DNA from: Nitrososphaerota archaeon
GTDB taxonomy: Archaea > Thermoproteota > Nitrososphaeria > Nitrososphaerales > Gagatemarchaeaceae
Length of the DNA stretch: 54,662 nt
Reading direction: 5' to 3'
NCBI GenBank assembly: GCA_027886885.1
Contig: JAPCJP010000011.1
Span: 1 to 54,662 of the forward strand
A model generated the notes under the pieces. The model was not told the origin of the DNA, searched no databases, and saw nothing but the letters and a program-made list of their open reading frames with translations. Numbering within the stretch: the first letter of the stretch is position 1; the number at the start of each line of letters is the position of its first letter. A program made the position numbers and the translations under genes. Of the stretch, positions 41,188-50,266 are shown one piece after another.

Positions 41188-42410
41188 TGGTGCTGGGACT
41201 CTTCAGGAAGGAGAAGATGTGGGGGCCTCACCACAAGCTCAAGTCGCACTATGACGTGGTCATCATCGGCGCCGGCGTCCACGGGCTTTCGACCGCCTAC
41301 TATCTCGCCAAGAACTACGGCATCACCGACATCGCGCTTCTGGACAAGACATACCTCGGCGGAGGGAACAGCGGAAGGAACACGGCGATCGTGCGCGCCA
41401 ACTACTCCACCCCCGAGGGGATCCGCCTCTACAGTGAGAGTCTGGACCTCTACGAGGGGCTCTCGAAGGAGTTGAACTTCAACATGCTCCTCACACAGAT
41501 GGGGCACATGAGCCTCGCCCACACCGACTCCGCCGTCAACGGCGTCTGGAAGAGGGCTGAGATCAACAAGGCGCTCGGGGTGAACAGCCGGGTCATCTGG
41601 CCGGACGAGATCAAGAGGATGGTCCCTGCGCTCGACACGAGCCAGCACACCCGCTATCCGATCAAGGCTGCTCTCTTCCACCCTCCCGGAGGGGCCATCA
41701 GGCACGACGCAGTGGTCTGGGGCTACGCCAAGGGCGCGGAGGCCCTAGGTGCTGAGATCCACCCACGGACCACCGTGACCGGCATAGATGTCAGCGACGG
41801 GGCCGTGAAGGGTGTGCGCACCTCCGACGGGAGCTTCGTAGGCGCGGACGTGGTGGTCAACTCGACATCGGGCTTCTGCTCGACGATCACGAAGATGGTC
41901 GGCGTGGACATCCCCGTGGTCACCCATCAGCTGCAGGCGTGCGTCACAGAACCGGTGAAGCCGTTCATGAGCAAGGTCGTCGTCTCAGCCAACCTCCACG
42001 TCTACGTCTACCAGACGGACAGAGGAGAGCTGGTCATGGGGTCGGAGATAGACCCTTACTCGTCCTACAGCCCGCTCTCAACGTTCCAGACCCTCGAGGC
42101 TATCGCCGGCCACGCCGTGGAGCTCTTCCCGGGTCTCAAGAACCTCAGGATCCTAAGGCAGTGGTCGGGGGTGTGCGACATGACGCCAGACTATAGCCCC
42201 ATCATGGGCAGAGTGGAGGAGGTGAAGAACTTCATCCTGGACGTAGGATGGGGCACCTATGGGTTCAAGTCGGGGCCCGCTTCGGGCCACAACATAGCGG
42301 AGCTGATAGCGACCGGCAAGACCCCCGATACCATCAAGCCTTTCGCCCTCGCGAGGTTCGACGCCAACGCTCAGGTGAGCGAGAGAGGCGCAGCGGCCGT
42401 GTCCCACTGA
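41187..42410 (+). CDS. soxB: Sarcosine oxidase beta subunit
   Basis: A 407-residue flavoprotein, the catalytic subunit. It has VVIIGAGVHGLSTAYYLAK (FAD motif, residues 24-42), then GGGNSGRNTAIVRANY. H173 in GGAIRHDAVVWGYAKGA matches the His that carries covalent FMN in characterised heterotetrameric sarcosine oxidases. The late DMTPDYSPIMG and GWGTYGFKSGPASG segments close the fold. The start is ATG 41187, sharing one base with the soxG stop (TAATG). With soxD, soxA and soxG the set is complete; the substrate could also be another secondary N-methyl amino acid. Confidence 0.86.
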   Translation: MVLGLFRKEKMWGPHHKLKSHYDVVIIGAGVHGLSTAYYLAKNYGITDIALLDKTYLGGGNSGRNTAIVRANYSTPEGIRLYSESLDLYEGLSKELNFNMLLTQMGHMSLAHTDSAVNGVWKRAEINKALGVNSRVIWPDEIKRMVPALDTSQHTRYPIKAALFHPPGGAIRHDAVVWGYAKGAEALGAEIHPRTTVTGIDVSDGAVKGVRTSDGSFVGADVVVNSTSGFCSTITKMVGVDIPVVTHQLQACVTEPVKPFMSKVVVSANLHVYVYQTDRGELVMGSEIDPYSSYSPLSTFQTLEAIAGHAVELFPGLKNLRILRQWSGVCDMTPDYSPIMGRVEEVKNFILDVGWGTYGFKSGPASGHNIAELIATGKTPDTIKPFALARFDANAQVSERGAAAVSH

Positions 42411-42449
42411 GCCATTCGTTCGGGGCGCCCTTAAAGCTAGCATGGGTGC

Positions 42450-42468
42450 TGATATACTTGGTATACCA
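42450..42468 (+). promoter_or_regulatory. Palindromic candidate operator overlapping the hxlR-type promoter
   Basis: A 19-bp imperfect palindrome with TATAC/GTATA inner arms around TTG; 7 of the 8 outer positions in each arm pair. It covers the TATA-like TATAC centred about 25 nt before ATG 42479. Position and symmetry fit autoregulation by the dimeric HxlR-type repressor encoded next. Confidence 0.45.
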
Positions 42469-42478
42469 TTAAATAGCG

Positions 42479-42934
42479 ATGAGTCGAAAAGGCCACTGGG
42501 TAGATTTGGACAAAGAACCTCTGCTGCCAGCTATAGAATTCAAGACCTGCCCCATCAAGGCCAGTCTCGGAGTCCTGGGCAGGAAATGGACGATGCTGAT
42601 TCTCCGTGACATCGGCTTCCGGAAGATAGGCCGGTTCAACGAGCTGCTCAGGTCAGTCCCGGGTCTCACGCCCCGCGTCCTCTCCACGCGGCTCTCCGAG
42701 CTCGAGGCTGACGGCATCATCGTGCAGGTCGAGACGAGGGAGTATCCGAAGCTGGTCCGCTGGGGGCTGACGAAGAAGGGGGAGAGCACCCTGCCGATCC
42801 TCATGAGCATGATTGAGTTCGGCTCCCGCTGGTATGCCGGAGACGTATTCGAGGACAAGGTCCCGCGAGCGATCGAGGAGATCTTTCCGCAACTCCCCTT
42901 CGAGCGCCATCCAGCGACCGTAGCCACAGCCTAG
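42479..42934 (+). CDS. HxlR family winged-helix transcriptional regulator
   Basis: A 151-residue DNA-binding protein. The HxlR signature is clear: FKTCPIKASLGVLGRKWTML (Cys in the conserved CP-x-x-x-x-L-x-x-x-G-x-KW region), GRFNELLRSVPGLTPRVLS, RLSELEADGII and WGLTKKGE. It binds DNA as a dimer and usually controls a nearby gene. Neighbours are the sox operon upstream and an ABC transporter 7 nt downstream. An in-frame TTG at 42506 could be a second start if the ATTAAATA box at 42469 is used. Confidence 0.83.
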   Translation: MSRKGHWVDLDKEPLLPAIEFKTCPIKASLGVLGRKWTMLILRDIGFRKIGRFNELLRSVPGLTPRVLSTRLSELEADGIIVQVETREYPKLVRWGLTKKGESTLPILMSMIEFGSRWYAGDVFEDKVPRAIEEIFPQLPFERHPATVATA

Positions 42935-42941
42935 CCAGACT

Positions 42942-43730
42942 TTGACGCCCAGTCCGCTGGTCGAAGCCCGCGACCTGGTGAAGGAGTACGGCCAAGTTAG
43001 GGCTCTCGACGGCCTCAATCTCCGGGTGAATCCGGGAGACGTCTATGGGCTCCTCGGACCCAACGGCGCAGGCAAGACCACGACGCTGCGCATCCTGAGC
43101 GGACTGGAAGTCCCGACCTCCGGGAGCGCAAGGGTGGCTGGCTTCGACCCGGCGACGCAGGGGGTCGAGGTGAAGAGGCGCATAGGTTACGTCGCCGAGA
43201 GCGCGATCCTCTACGAGTCTCTGACCCCGCGCGAATACTTCGAGTTCGTAGCCTCCACCAGGCAGCTCAACCATGACGCCGTCGCGTACGCCTCCTCGCT
43301 CGCCCAGGCTTTCGATGCGGAGGGCGCCTCGTACGACGTGCCGATAGGCGCCCTCTCTCTCGGGACCAAGCAGAAGGTCGCGGTCATCGCGGCGCTGATG
43401 CACCGACCCCCGTTGCTCCTTCTCGACGAGCCGCTCAACGGGTTGGACGCGAAGAGCAGCAAGATACTGAAGGAGCTGATGCTCATCCACGTCGAGAGGA
43501 AGGGCGCGGTGATATTTTCGACCCACATAATGGAGGTCGCCGAGAGCGTCTGCACGAGGATCGGGATCATCAACGACGGCCGACTCTTCGCGGAGGGGAC
43601 CATGGGGGAGCTCAGGTCCCTCAGCGGGACGAGCGGCGGTTCCTCCCTGGAAGATGTCTTCTTGAAGCTCACCAACGAGGAGCGTTTCGTCGAGGAGACC
43701 CTTGAGAGACTGAGGAGCGAGGGGACGTGA
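42942..43730 (+). CDS. ABC transporter ATP-binding protein
   Basis: A 262-residue ATPase. It has Walker A GPNGAGKTT (residues 39-47), Q-loop equivalent in RIGYVAESAILYESLTP (Glu replaces Gln), Walker B LLLLDEPLNGLD and the H-loop FSTHIMEVAE. The signature LSGGQ is changed to LSLGTKQK, as in many ABC-2 type exporters. TTG start 7 nt after the regulator; the stop overlaps the permease start (GTGA). It probably powers export through the next gene's product. Confidence 0.84.
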   Translation: MTPSPLVEARDLVKEYGQVRALDGLNLRVNPGDVYGLLGPNGAGKTTTLRILSGLEVPTSGSARVAGFDPATQGVEVKRRIGYVAESAILYESLTPREYFEFVASTRQLNHDAVAYASSLAQAFDAEGASYDVPIGALSLGTKQKVAVIAALMHRPPLLLLDEPLNGLDAKSSKILKELMLIHVERKGAVIFSTHIMEVAESVCTRIGIINDGRLFAEGTMGELRSLSGTSGGSSLEDVFLKLTNEERFVEETLERLRSEGT

Positions 43731-45379
43731 ACCGCTCCGAGGCGTGGGCCCTGAGCAAGCTCTCGTACGCGGAGCTCGTCTACAGACCACTGCTGAGTAC
43801 AGGTCTCCCTATCAAGTACGCCGGAACCAAGAAATCCGTCCACCAAGCGCTCACGGGGGCCACCCTGAACAAGGTGATCTTCGCTATGTTCACCATGGGC
43901 GGGGCCGTCTTTCCCTTTCTGATCTACAAGCTCGCCATCGAGGCGATCTCGCTCAGTGTCACCACGGCACTGAGCATCATCCTGGGGTTCGGTTACCTGG
44001 TGCTCTACTCGGTACAGGTGCTCCCGACCTTCGTAACGTCCGGTTCCTTCGGGCCGCTCGCAGCGCTACCCCTCGAACCTAGAGAGCGGTCCCTGGTGGC
44101 GCTCATGACTCTGTGGAGGACCCTCGACTACATACTCGTCCTCAGCCTCGCGACCGAGTTCGCGACGGTCGCATACTTCACGGGGTCCCTCGCGGCTGCC
44201 TCGCTGGTCTTCGTCGTCTCCCTCTCAAGTTCGGTGCTCGCGGTCGCTCTCGCGATAAGGCTCATCGCCCTCTTCCAGAACCGGCTCGAGAACACTTCGA
44301 CGCGAGGAGGCAAGGGGCTCGCCTCGATCAGGGGATACTTCAGACCCTTGCTCTTCGTCCTGTGGGGTCTCGGGGTGATGAGCGCGGTCTTTCTCTTCAG
44401 CGTGATCTCGGCCCTTGCTCCTCCACTGAACCTGGTCTTGACCCATCCAGACACCCCCCTCGGCGTGGCTGCCTCCTTGATCTTTCCCTTTTCGGCAGGC
44501 CTTCTTGTCTCCAACTTCCTCGGCTTCGGGATCGGTGACCTCTCCCTGGTCCTGGCGGGCGGAGGCGTCTGCTTGGTCATATTCGGAGCAGCGGCGGTCT
44601 CCTGGGGGGTCCCGCGTGTGCTCGACCGCATTGTGGTCGAGCCCGCCAGGAGGTCGCAGACGGGGTGGGCCAGGGGCGCGGACCAGTACTTCTTCCGAGT
44701 ACGAGGGAGGCTCTCAGCCTATGTTCGGAAGGACCTGAGGGTGGCATCGCGAAACCCCGCGACGGGTTTCCTCTTCGCCCTGCCGCTCTTCGAGATCCTG
44801 GCCGTCGTCATCCCCGTTACGGCGACCTCGGTCGTCCGGGTCTCAGCCCTCATCGTCGGGTCCCAGGTAGGAGGCTCGTTCGCGCTCTTCACTGCATTCC
44901 TGTTGGTCACAGTCGAGGACCTCGGGGTCGAGAGGAGGACCGCGCTCCCCATCGCCGCGTCTGTCCGGACCTTGTCGAAGGTCTTGGTCTCCACCCTGAC
45001 ATATCTCCCCGTCCCCATAGCGCTGTCCGCGATACTGTTGTTCATCAAACCCCCGACCTTCGGAGGGGGGATCTTCATCCCAGTAGCCGCGGTCGCCACC
45101 GTCTTCGCAGCCTGCGTTATCGAGGTCACCGTGCTGAACACCCTGGCAGACTGGGGTCGGGGGACCGCGGTCCGCTTCATCGCCGGGGTCGGCTCCGGGG
45201 AGCTCATCATGGTGATCCCGTCTTTCGCGTTCACGGTTGAGTACGTGGCTACCCATGACAGGACAGGGGCGCTGCTCGTACTCCTCGGCGTTTCGGCCGT
45301 CGAGTGTCTCTTCTCCACTCTCGTACTCCGCACGCTCCGGGCGAGGGGGTCGAACCCCCGAGGAGAGGGCCTCGCCTGA
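43727..45379 (+). CDS. ABC transporter permease, large polytopic membrane protein
   Basis: A 550-residue protein with about 12-14 hydrophobic segments, starting at GTG in a 4-nt overlap with the ATPase gene. Helices are dense from about residue 50 (VIFAMFTMGGAVFPFLIY) onward. A charged cytoplasmic stretch with RVRGRLSAYVRKDLRVASRNP around residues 325-350 resembles the coupling region of ABC-2-like permeases. No closer family is recognised. Cargo unknown; the HxlR gene suggests the transporter responds to a small molecule. Confidence 0.75.
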   Translation: MNRSEAWALSKLSYAELVYRPLLSTGLPIKYAGTKKSVHQALTGATLNKVIFAMFTMGGAVFPFLIYKLAIEAISLSVTTALSIILGFGYLVLYSVQVLPTFVTSGSFGPLAALPLEPRERSLVALMTLWRTLDYILVLSLATEFATVAYFTGSLAAASLVFVVSLSSSVLAVALAIRLIALFQNRLENTSTRGGKGLASIRGYFRPLLFVLWGLGVMSAVFLFSVISALAPPLNLVLTHPDTPLGVAASLIFPFSAGLLVSNFLGFGIGDLSLVLAGGGVCLVIFGAAAVSWGVPRVLDRIVVEPARRSQTGWARGADQYFFRVRGRLSAYVRKDLRVASRNPATGFLFALPLFEILAVVIPVTATSVVRVSALIVGSQVGGSFALFTAFLLVTVEDLGVERRTALPIAASVRTLSKVLVSTLTYLPVPIALSAILLFIKPPTFGGGIFIPVAAVATVFAACVIEVTVLNTLADWGRGTAVRFIAGVGSGELIMVIPSFAFTVEYVATHDRTGALLVLLGVSAVECLFSTLVLRTLRARGSNPRGEGLA

Positions 45380-46149
45380 GCGGTCGTCGGCGGCGCAAGG
45401 CTGGGAAGACCCAACCGGGACGTGGGCGCATCTACGTGCTGCTCGGAGTCGCGACTGTCGCGGTCGTCATCATAGGGTTCGTGCTTCTGGTCCCGCGAGG
45501 GGGACCCGCGCAGAGCAACTCCACCACGACGCCCAGCGGCGTCACGTCGACCACAAGCGCCCCGAGCAGCAAGCCGATAATCCTCTACATCAACCAGGGC
45601 AACGGGGTCGTGAACCAGAGCAACTTCGGCGCGCTCCTAGCGTTCGCTTCATCCCAGGGGTTCAACACGCTCTTCTTCCAGGTCTATAGGCAGGGGGACC
45701 TGCTCTTCACCCCGTCCCAGCTCACTTCATTTGTTGCCCAGGCTCACGACTCCGGCCTGAAGATCTTCTTCAGCCTGTACATCACGGACCCCTCCCAGCA
45801 GCTGCCCACATCCATCTATCCTCTGGGCGAGGACGGGGTCAGTCTCGACATGTCGAGCCTCACGGTCTCATCGCAGCAATCGTTCTACTCCGACCTCTCG
45901 GACGCCTACGGTGGGACCAAGGCGATCACGACAGACGACATGACCCTTCCACTGAGCCCGAACCTGCTGGTCCTCGAGACCTACGGGACCCAGTACCAGC
46001 AGTTCATCCATCCTGGCATCGTGGCGGGCGTCGAAGCGGTGCAAGCGACGAGCAAGTCTGACTACCAGCAGCAGTTCCAGTACGCATTGGCCAACAGCGA
46101 CGGCGTGATGGTCTTCGACTACGCAGGTTTGCTGAAGACCGGGTACTGA
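45376..46149 (+). CDS. Membrane-anchored extracellular protein, possible CTG start
   Basis: About 257 residues. The N-terminus is very basic (SGRRRRKAGKTQPGRGR), then a single membrane helix (VLLGVATVAVVIIGFVLLV), then a Ser/Thr-rich linker (NSTTTPSGVTSTTSAPSS), then a folded domain. The domain begins PIILYINQGNGVVN and has FNTLFFQVYRQGD and LKIFFSLYITDPS, suggesting a TIM-barrel glycosidase-like fold; the family is not recognised. No ATG, GTG or TTG lies between the permease end and the helix. CTG 45376 overlaps the permease stop (CTGA); GTG 45436 would remove the basic anchor. Confidence 0.6.
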   Translation: MSGRRRRKAGKTQPGRGRIYVLLGVATVAVVIIGFVLLVPRGGPAQSNSTTTPSGVTSTTSAPSSKPIILYINQGNGVVNQSNFGALLAFASSQGFNTLFFQVYRQGDLLFTPSQLTSFVAQAHDSGLKIFFSLYITDPSQQLPTSIYPLGEDGVSLDMSSLTVSSQQSFYSDLSDAYGGTKAITTDDMTLPLSPNLLVLETYGTQYQQFIHPGIVAGVEAVQATSKSDYQQQFQYALANSDGVMVFDYAGLLKTGY

Positions 46150-46160
46150 CGGGCGGCGAT

Positions 46161-47156
46161 TCACCCGAAGACGGAGAGCACAGCGTCGTCCGCGAGAGCG
46201 ACCGCATATCCAGCGACGCCCCTGATGCCCCTGACGACGAGACCCAGCGCGAGGTTCGACTCCGGGCTCGCCCCTTTGTGGGACGACAGTCCTATCGTAT
46301 CGTAGAGTCTGCGGACCTCGTCCATGCGCGCGATCACCCCACTGGCTAGGTTGAGGTCTTTCTTCATGAACGCGTCAAAGGCGCTCTGCTGCATCTCCCC
46401 CGTAATTGTTGCCATCTCCGTGACCGCTTCGATGATCGCTGGCTCTGGCCTCTTCTCCACCTCTAGGACGTGTTGGGCGACTCGCATGGCGTAGTAGGCG
46501 GTCCTTCCGAGCTCCTTGATCGCCATTATCTTCATCAGTGCGTCGTCTATGTCAGAGCCGTTCATCTCGTCCCTCAACCTCCTGTTTCTGACCACCTGTA
46601 TGCCCAGCCTCATGAGGAGCCTATAGAACCGTGTGGACTGGTGCCCCCTCTGGTAGGCGTCCTGTGCGAGGACAGTATCTCCCTCCGCGAATGCCCTCAC
46701 CGCGTCGGCAAGTACAGCAAGCGACGTAGCCGAAAACCGCTCCATAGATTTCGCCAGGTCGAACTTCAGGGGGTCGACCAGGTTCTGCAGCACTACCCTG
46801 TCCGAGTACTCTTCGGCGATTTCCACCCCGACCAGGTTATCTACTGCGTGCCTGATCCAGCCCTTCCTCTCCGGAAGGATGCGCTCCTTGGAGATGACTT
46901 CGGTGATGTCGTGGCCTTGCATGTACGACGCGGTGATACTCAGCTCGAGCATCCTCTCGTCGTCAACCTTGTCAATGCGCAGCGGCCGCGACTGTTGCGC
47001 GGGCCTCGTGTTCACAGGGCTCAGCACTATGTCTCCCTCCTCCTGCTCGAGGTATACCAGCCCTCCCTTCTCGAGCCCGAGCTCCGAGACCCAATCCTTC
47101 GGTATGGTCACTATGAATGTCCCGGCCGCGGTCGTCTGAAGCTTGCGAACCTCCAA
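46161..47156 (-). CDS. AbrB/SpoVT-type DNA-binding domain fused to PhoU-like domain
   Basis: A 331-residue archaeal-type regulator. Residues 1-45 are a swapped-hairpin AbrB-type domain (EVRKLQTTAAGTFIVTIPKDWVSELGLEKGG). Two PhoU-like helical bundles follow (from about 90; YYAMRVAQHVLEVEKRPEP and GEMQQSAFDAFMKKDLN). Such proteins occur widely in archaea near phosphate genes, but none is adjacent here. It is transcribed divergently from malate synthase, so control of the glyoxylate genes is possible (inference). The start is TTG 47156. Confidence 0.83.
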   Translation of the reverse strand: MEVRKLQTTAAGTFIVTIPKDWVSELGLEKGGLVYLEQEEGDIVLSPVNTRPAQQSRPLRIDKVDDERMLELSITASYMQGHDITEVISKERILPERKGWIRHAVDNLVGVEIAEEYSDRVVLQNLVDPLKFDLAKSMERFSATSLAVLADAVRAFAEGDTVLAQDAYQRGHQSTRFYRLLMRLGIQVVRNRRLRDEMNGSDIDDALMKIMAIKELGRTAYYAMRVAQHVLEVEKRPEPAIIEAVTEMATITGEMQQSAFDAFMKKDLNLASGVIARMDEVRRLYDTIGLSSHKGASPESNLALGLVVRGIRGVAGYAVALADDAVLSVFG

Positions 47157-47301
47157 TTCCAGTCACTATTCGCCCAGGCCCGCCTTTACTTTAGGCTTTC
47201 GAAATGTACGTAATATATGTAAATAACGTTGTTAATGCGGGAATGCACGCAAAAATACATACCATTTTTATATCTGGAGCCTAATGCATTCTCATAAAAC
47301 C
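47157..47301. promoter_or_regulatory. AT-rich divergent promoter region between the AbrB-PhoU and malate synthase genes
   Basis: This 145-nt gap is far richer in A and T than its surroundings. A TTTATATC box (47267-47274) faces malate synthase, and a TTACTTTA stretch (47186-47193, reading TAAAGTAA on the minus strand) faces the regulator gene. Between them, 47205-47255 holds several TA-rich steps including TACGTAATATATGTAAAT and AACGTTGTTAAT, candidates for regulator binding. Confidence 0.5.
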
Positions 47302-48915
47302 ATGCAGTCCCACTCCTCGGTCGAGGGTATCACAATAACGGGGCGCATGGATCCCGAGTTCGACAAGATACTCACTCCCGAAGCCCTTTCGTTTGTCAGG
47401 ACCCTGCATCGCGAGTTCTCACCCACGAGGAAAGAGCTCCTCGCCAAGAGAGAGGTGAGGCAGAAGGGCTACGACTCGGGCGGGCTCCCTGACTTTCCCA
47501 AAGAGGAGCTCCAGCTCAGAGGTCAACCTTGGAGGGCTGCTGCCGCTCCGTCCGACCTCACGGACAGGCGTGTAGAGATCACGGGTCCGGCCGGAGACAG
47601 GAAGATGGTCATCAACGCGCTCAACTCTGGCGCAAGCGCCTACATGGCAGACCTCGAGGACTCCCAATCTCCCGCCTGGGAAGAGGTGATCCGGGGGCAG
47701 GTCAATCTCAGGGACGCCATCGACCGTACCATAGGCTTCGTCTCACCCGAGGGAAAGGCCTACTCGCTCAACGATAAGACCGCTACGTTGATCGTCAGGC
47801 CCCGCGGTTGGCACCTGCTCGAGAAGCACGTCTCCATCGACGGCGAACCTGCTTCAGGTTCCCTATTCGACTTTGGTCTCTTCTTCTTCCACAACGCCAA
47901 GAACCTGCTCAAGAAGGGTAGCGGGCCGTACGTCTATCTTCCCAAGACCGAGAGCGCCCAGGAGGCTGCTCTCTGGGAGCGCGTCTTCTTCCGGTCAGAG
48001 GAGCTCCTTCAGCTCCCGAAGGGTACCGTCAGGGCCACCGTGCTCATAGAGACACTCCCGGCGTCCTTCGAGCTCGAGGGAATACTCTACGAGCTCCGGG
48101 GGCACATCACAGGCCTCAACTGCGGCCGCTGGGATTACATCTTCAGCTACATCAAAAAGCTCAGGGCGCACCCGGAGTACTCGCTCCCGGACCGCTCCCA
48201 GGTCACCATGGACAAGGCTTTCCTCGCTGCCTACGTCGACCTCCTGATCAAGACCTGCCACAAGCACGGCGTCCACGCCATGGGTGGCATGTCCGCCTAC
48301 ATCCCCGTCCGCGGGGACGAGCAGGCTAACGCAGTCGCGATGCAAAAGGTAAGGGCGGACAAGGAGAGGGAGGCCAGGCTGGGCCACGATGGCACCTGGG
48401 TCGCCCACCCCGGCCTGGTCCTACTCGCCAAGGAGGTCTTCGACGCGAGACTGGCCGGCAAGCCCAACCAGCTCGACGTGATGAGAGAGGACGTGAACGT
48501 CAGCCGCGAGGACCTGCTGAGGGCGCCCGAGGGTCAGGTCACACTGAACGGGGTGAAGATGAACATCAGCGTCGGCCTCCAGTACATGGAGTCTTGGCTG
48601 GGAGGCAAGGGATGCGTCCCCATAAACAACCTGATGGAAGATGCGGCGACAGCCGAGATATGCCGGGCCCAGCTCTGGCAGTGGGTCAGAAACGGGGTCA
48701 CCCTCTCAGAAGGGCAGAAGGTGACTCTGGAGATGGTAAGACCGCTCATATCCGAAGAGGTTGCGAGGCTCTCGGCAAACGCCAAGGACACCAGGGGCGC
48801 TGAGAGAGTGAAGCTCGCAGGGGACCTCTTCCAGAAGATGGTCTCGGCCCAGCAGTTCCCGGAGTTCCTGACCCTAGCCGCCTACGACGAGCTCCTCGAC
48901 CTTGAGAAAAAGTAG
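47302..48915 (+). CDS. aceB: Malate synthase (glyoxylate shunt), MSA type
   Basis: Condenses glyoxylate and acetyl-CoA to malate. It has [15 protein letters not shown], the catalytic Arg in [62 protein letters not shown] and the C-terminal [16 protein letters not shown]. That is the full malate synthase A order, with about 537 residues. An ATG at 47284 is in frame, but the TATA box at 47267-47274 puts the RNA start near 47297, so ATG 47302 (MQSHSSVEG) is preferred. Isocitrate lyase follows directly. Confidence 0.92.
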   Translation: MQSHSSVEGITITGRMDPEFDKILTPEALSFVRTLHREFSPTRKELLAKREVRQKGYDSGGLPDFPKEELQLRGQPWRAAAAPSDLTDRRVEITGPAGDRKMVINALNSGASAYMADLEDSQSPAWEEVIRGQVNLRDAIDRTIGFVSPEGKAYSLNDKTATLIVRPRGWHLLEKHVSIDGEPASGSLFDFGLFFFHNAKNLLKKGSGPYVYLPKTESAQEAALWERVFFRSEELLQLPKGTVRATVLIETLPASFELEGILYELRGHITGLNCGRWDYIFSYIKKLRAHPEYSLPDRSQVTMDKAFLAAYVDLLIKTCHKHGVHAMGGMSAYIPVRGDEQANAVAMQKVRADKEREARLGHDGTWVAHPGLVLLAKEVFDARLAGKPNQLDVMREDVNVSREDLLRAPEGQVTLNGVKMNISVGLQYMESWLGGKGCVPINNLMEDAATAEICRAQLWQWVRNGVTLSEGQKVTLEMVRPLISEEVARLSANAKDTRGAERVKLAGDLFQKMVSAQQFPEFLTLAAYDELLDLEKK

Positions 48916-48923
48916 TGATTAAG

Positions 48924-50219
<1,296 letters not shown>

Positions 50220-50226
50220 CCGCATC

Positions 50227-50234
50227 GCTTTAAA
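50227..50234 (+). promoter_or_regulatory. TATA-like box of purD
   Basis: GCTTTAAA is centred about 36 nt before ATG 50267, predicting a leader of roughly 10 nt. Confidence 0.45.
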
Positions 50235-50266
50235 CCCCGGAGGGGCGGCGAGTCCCAGAAGGACCC

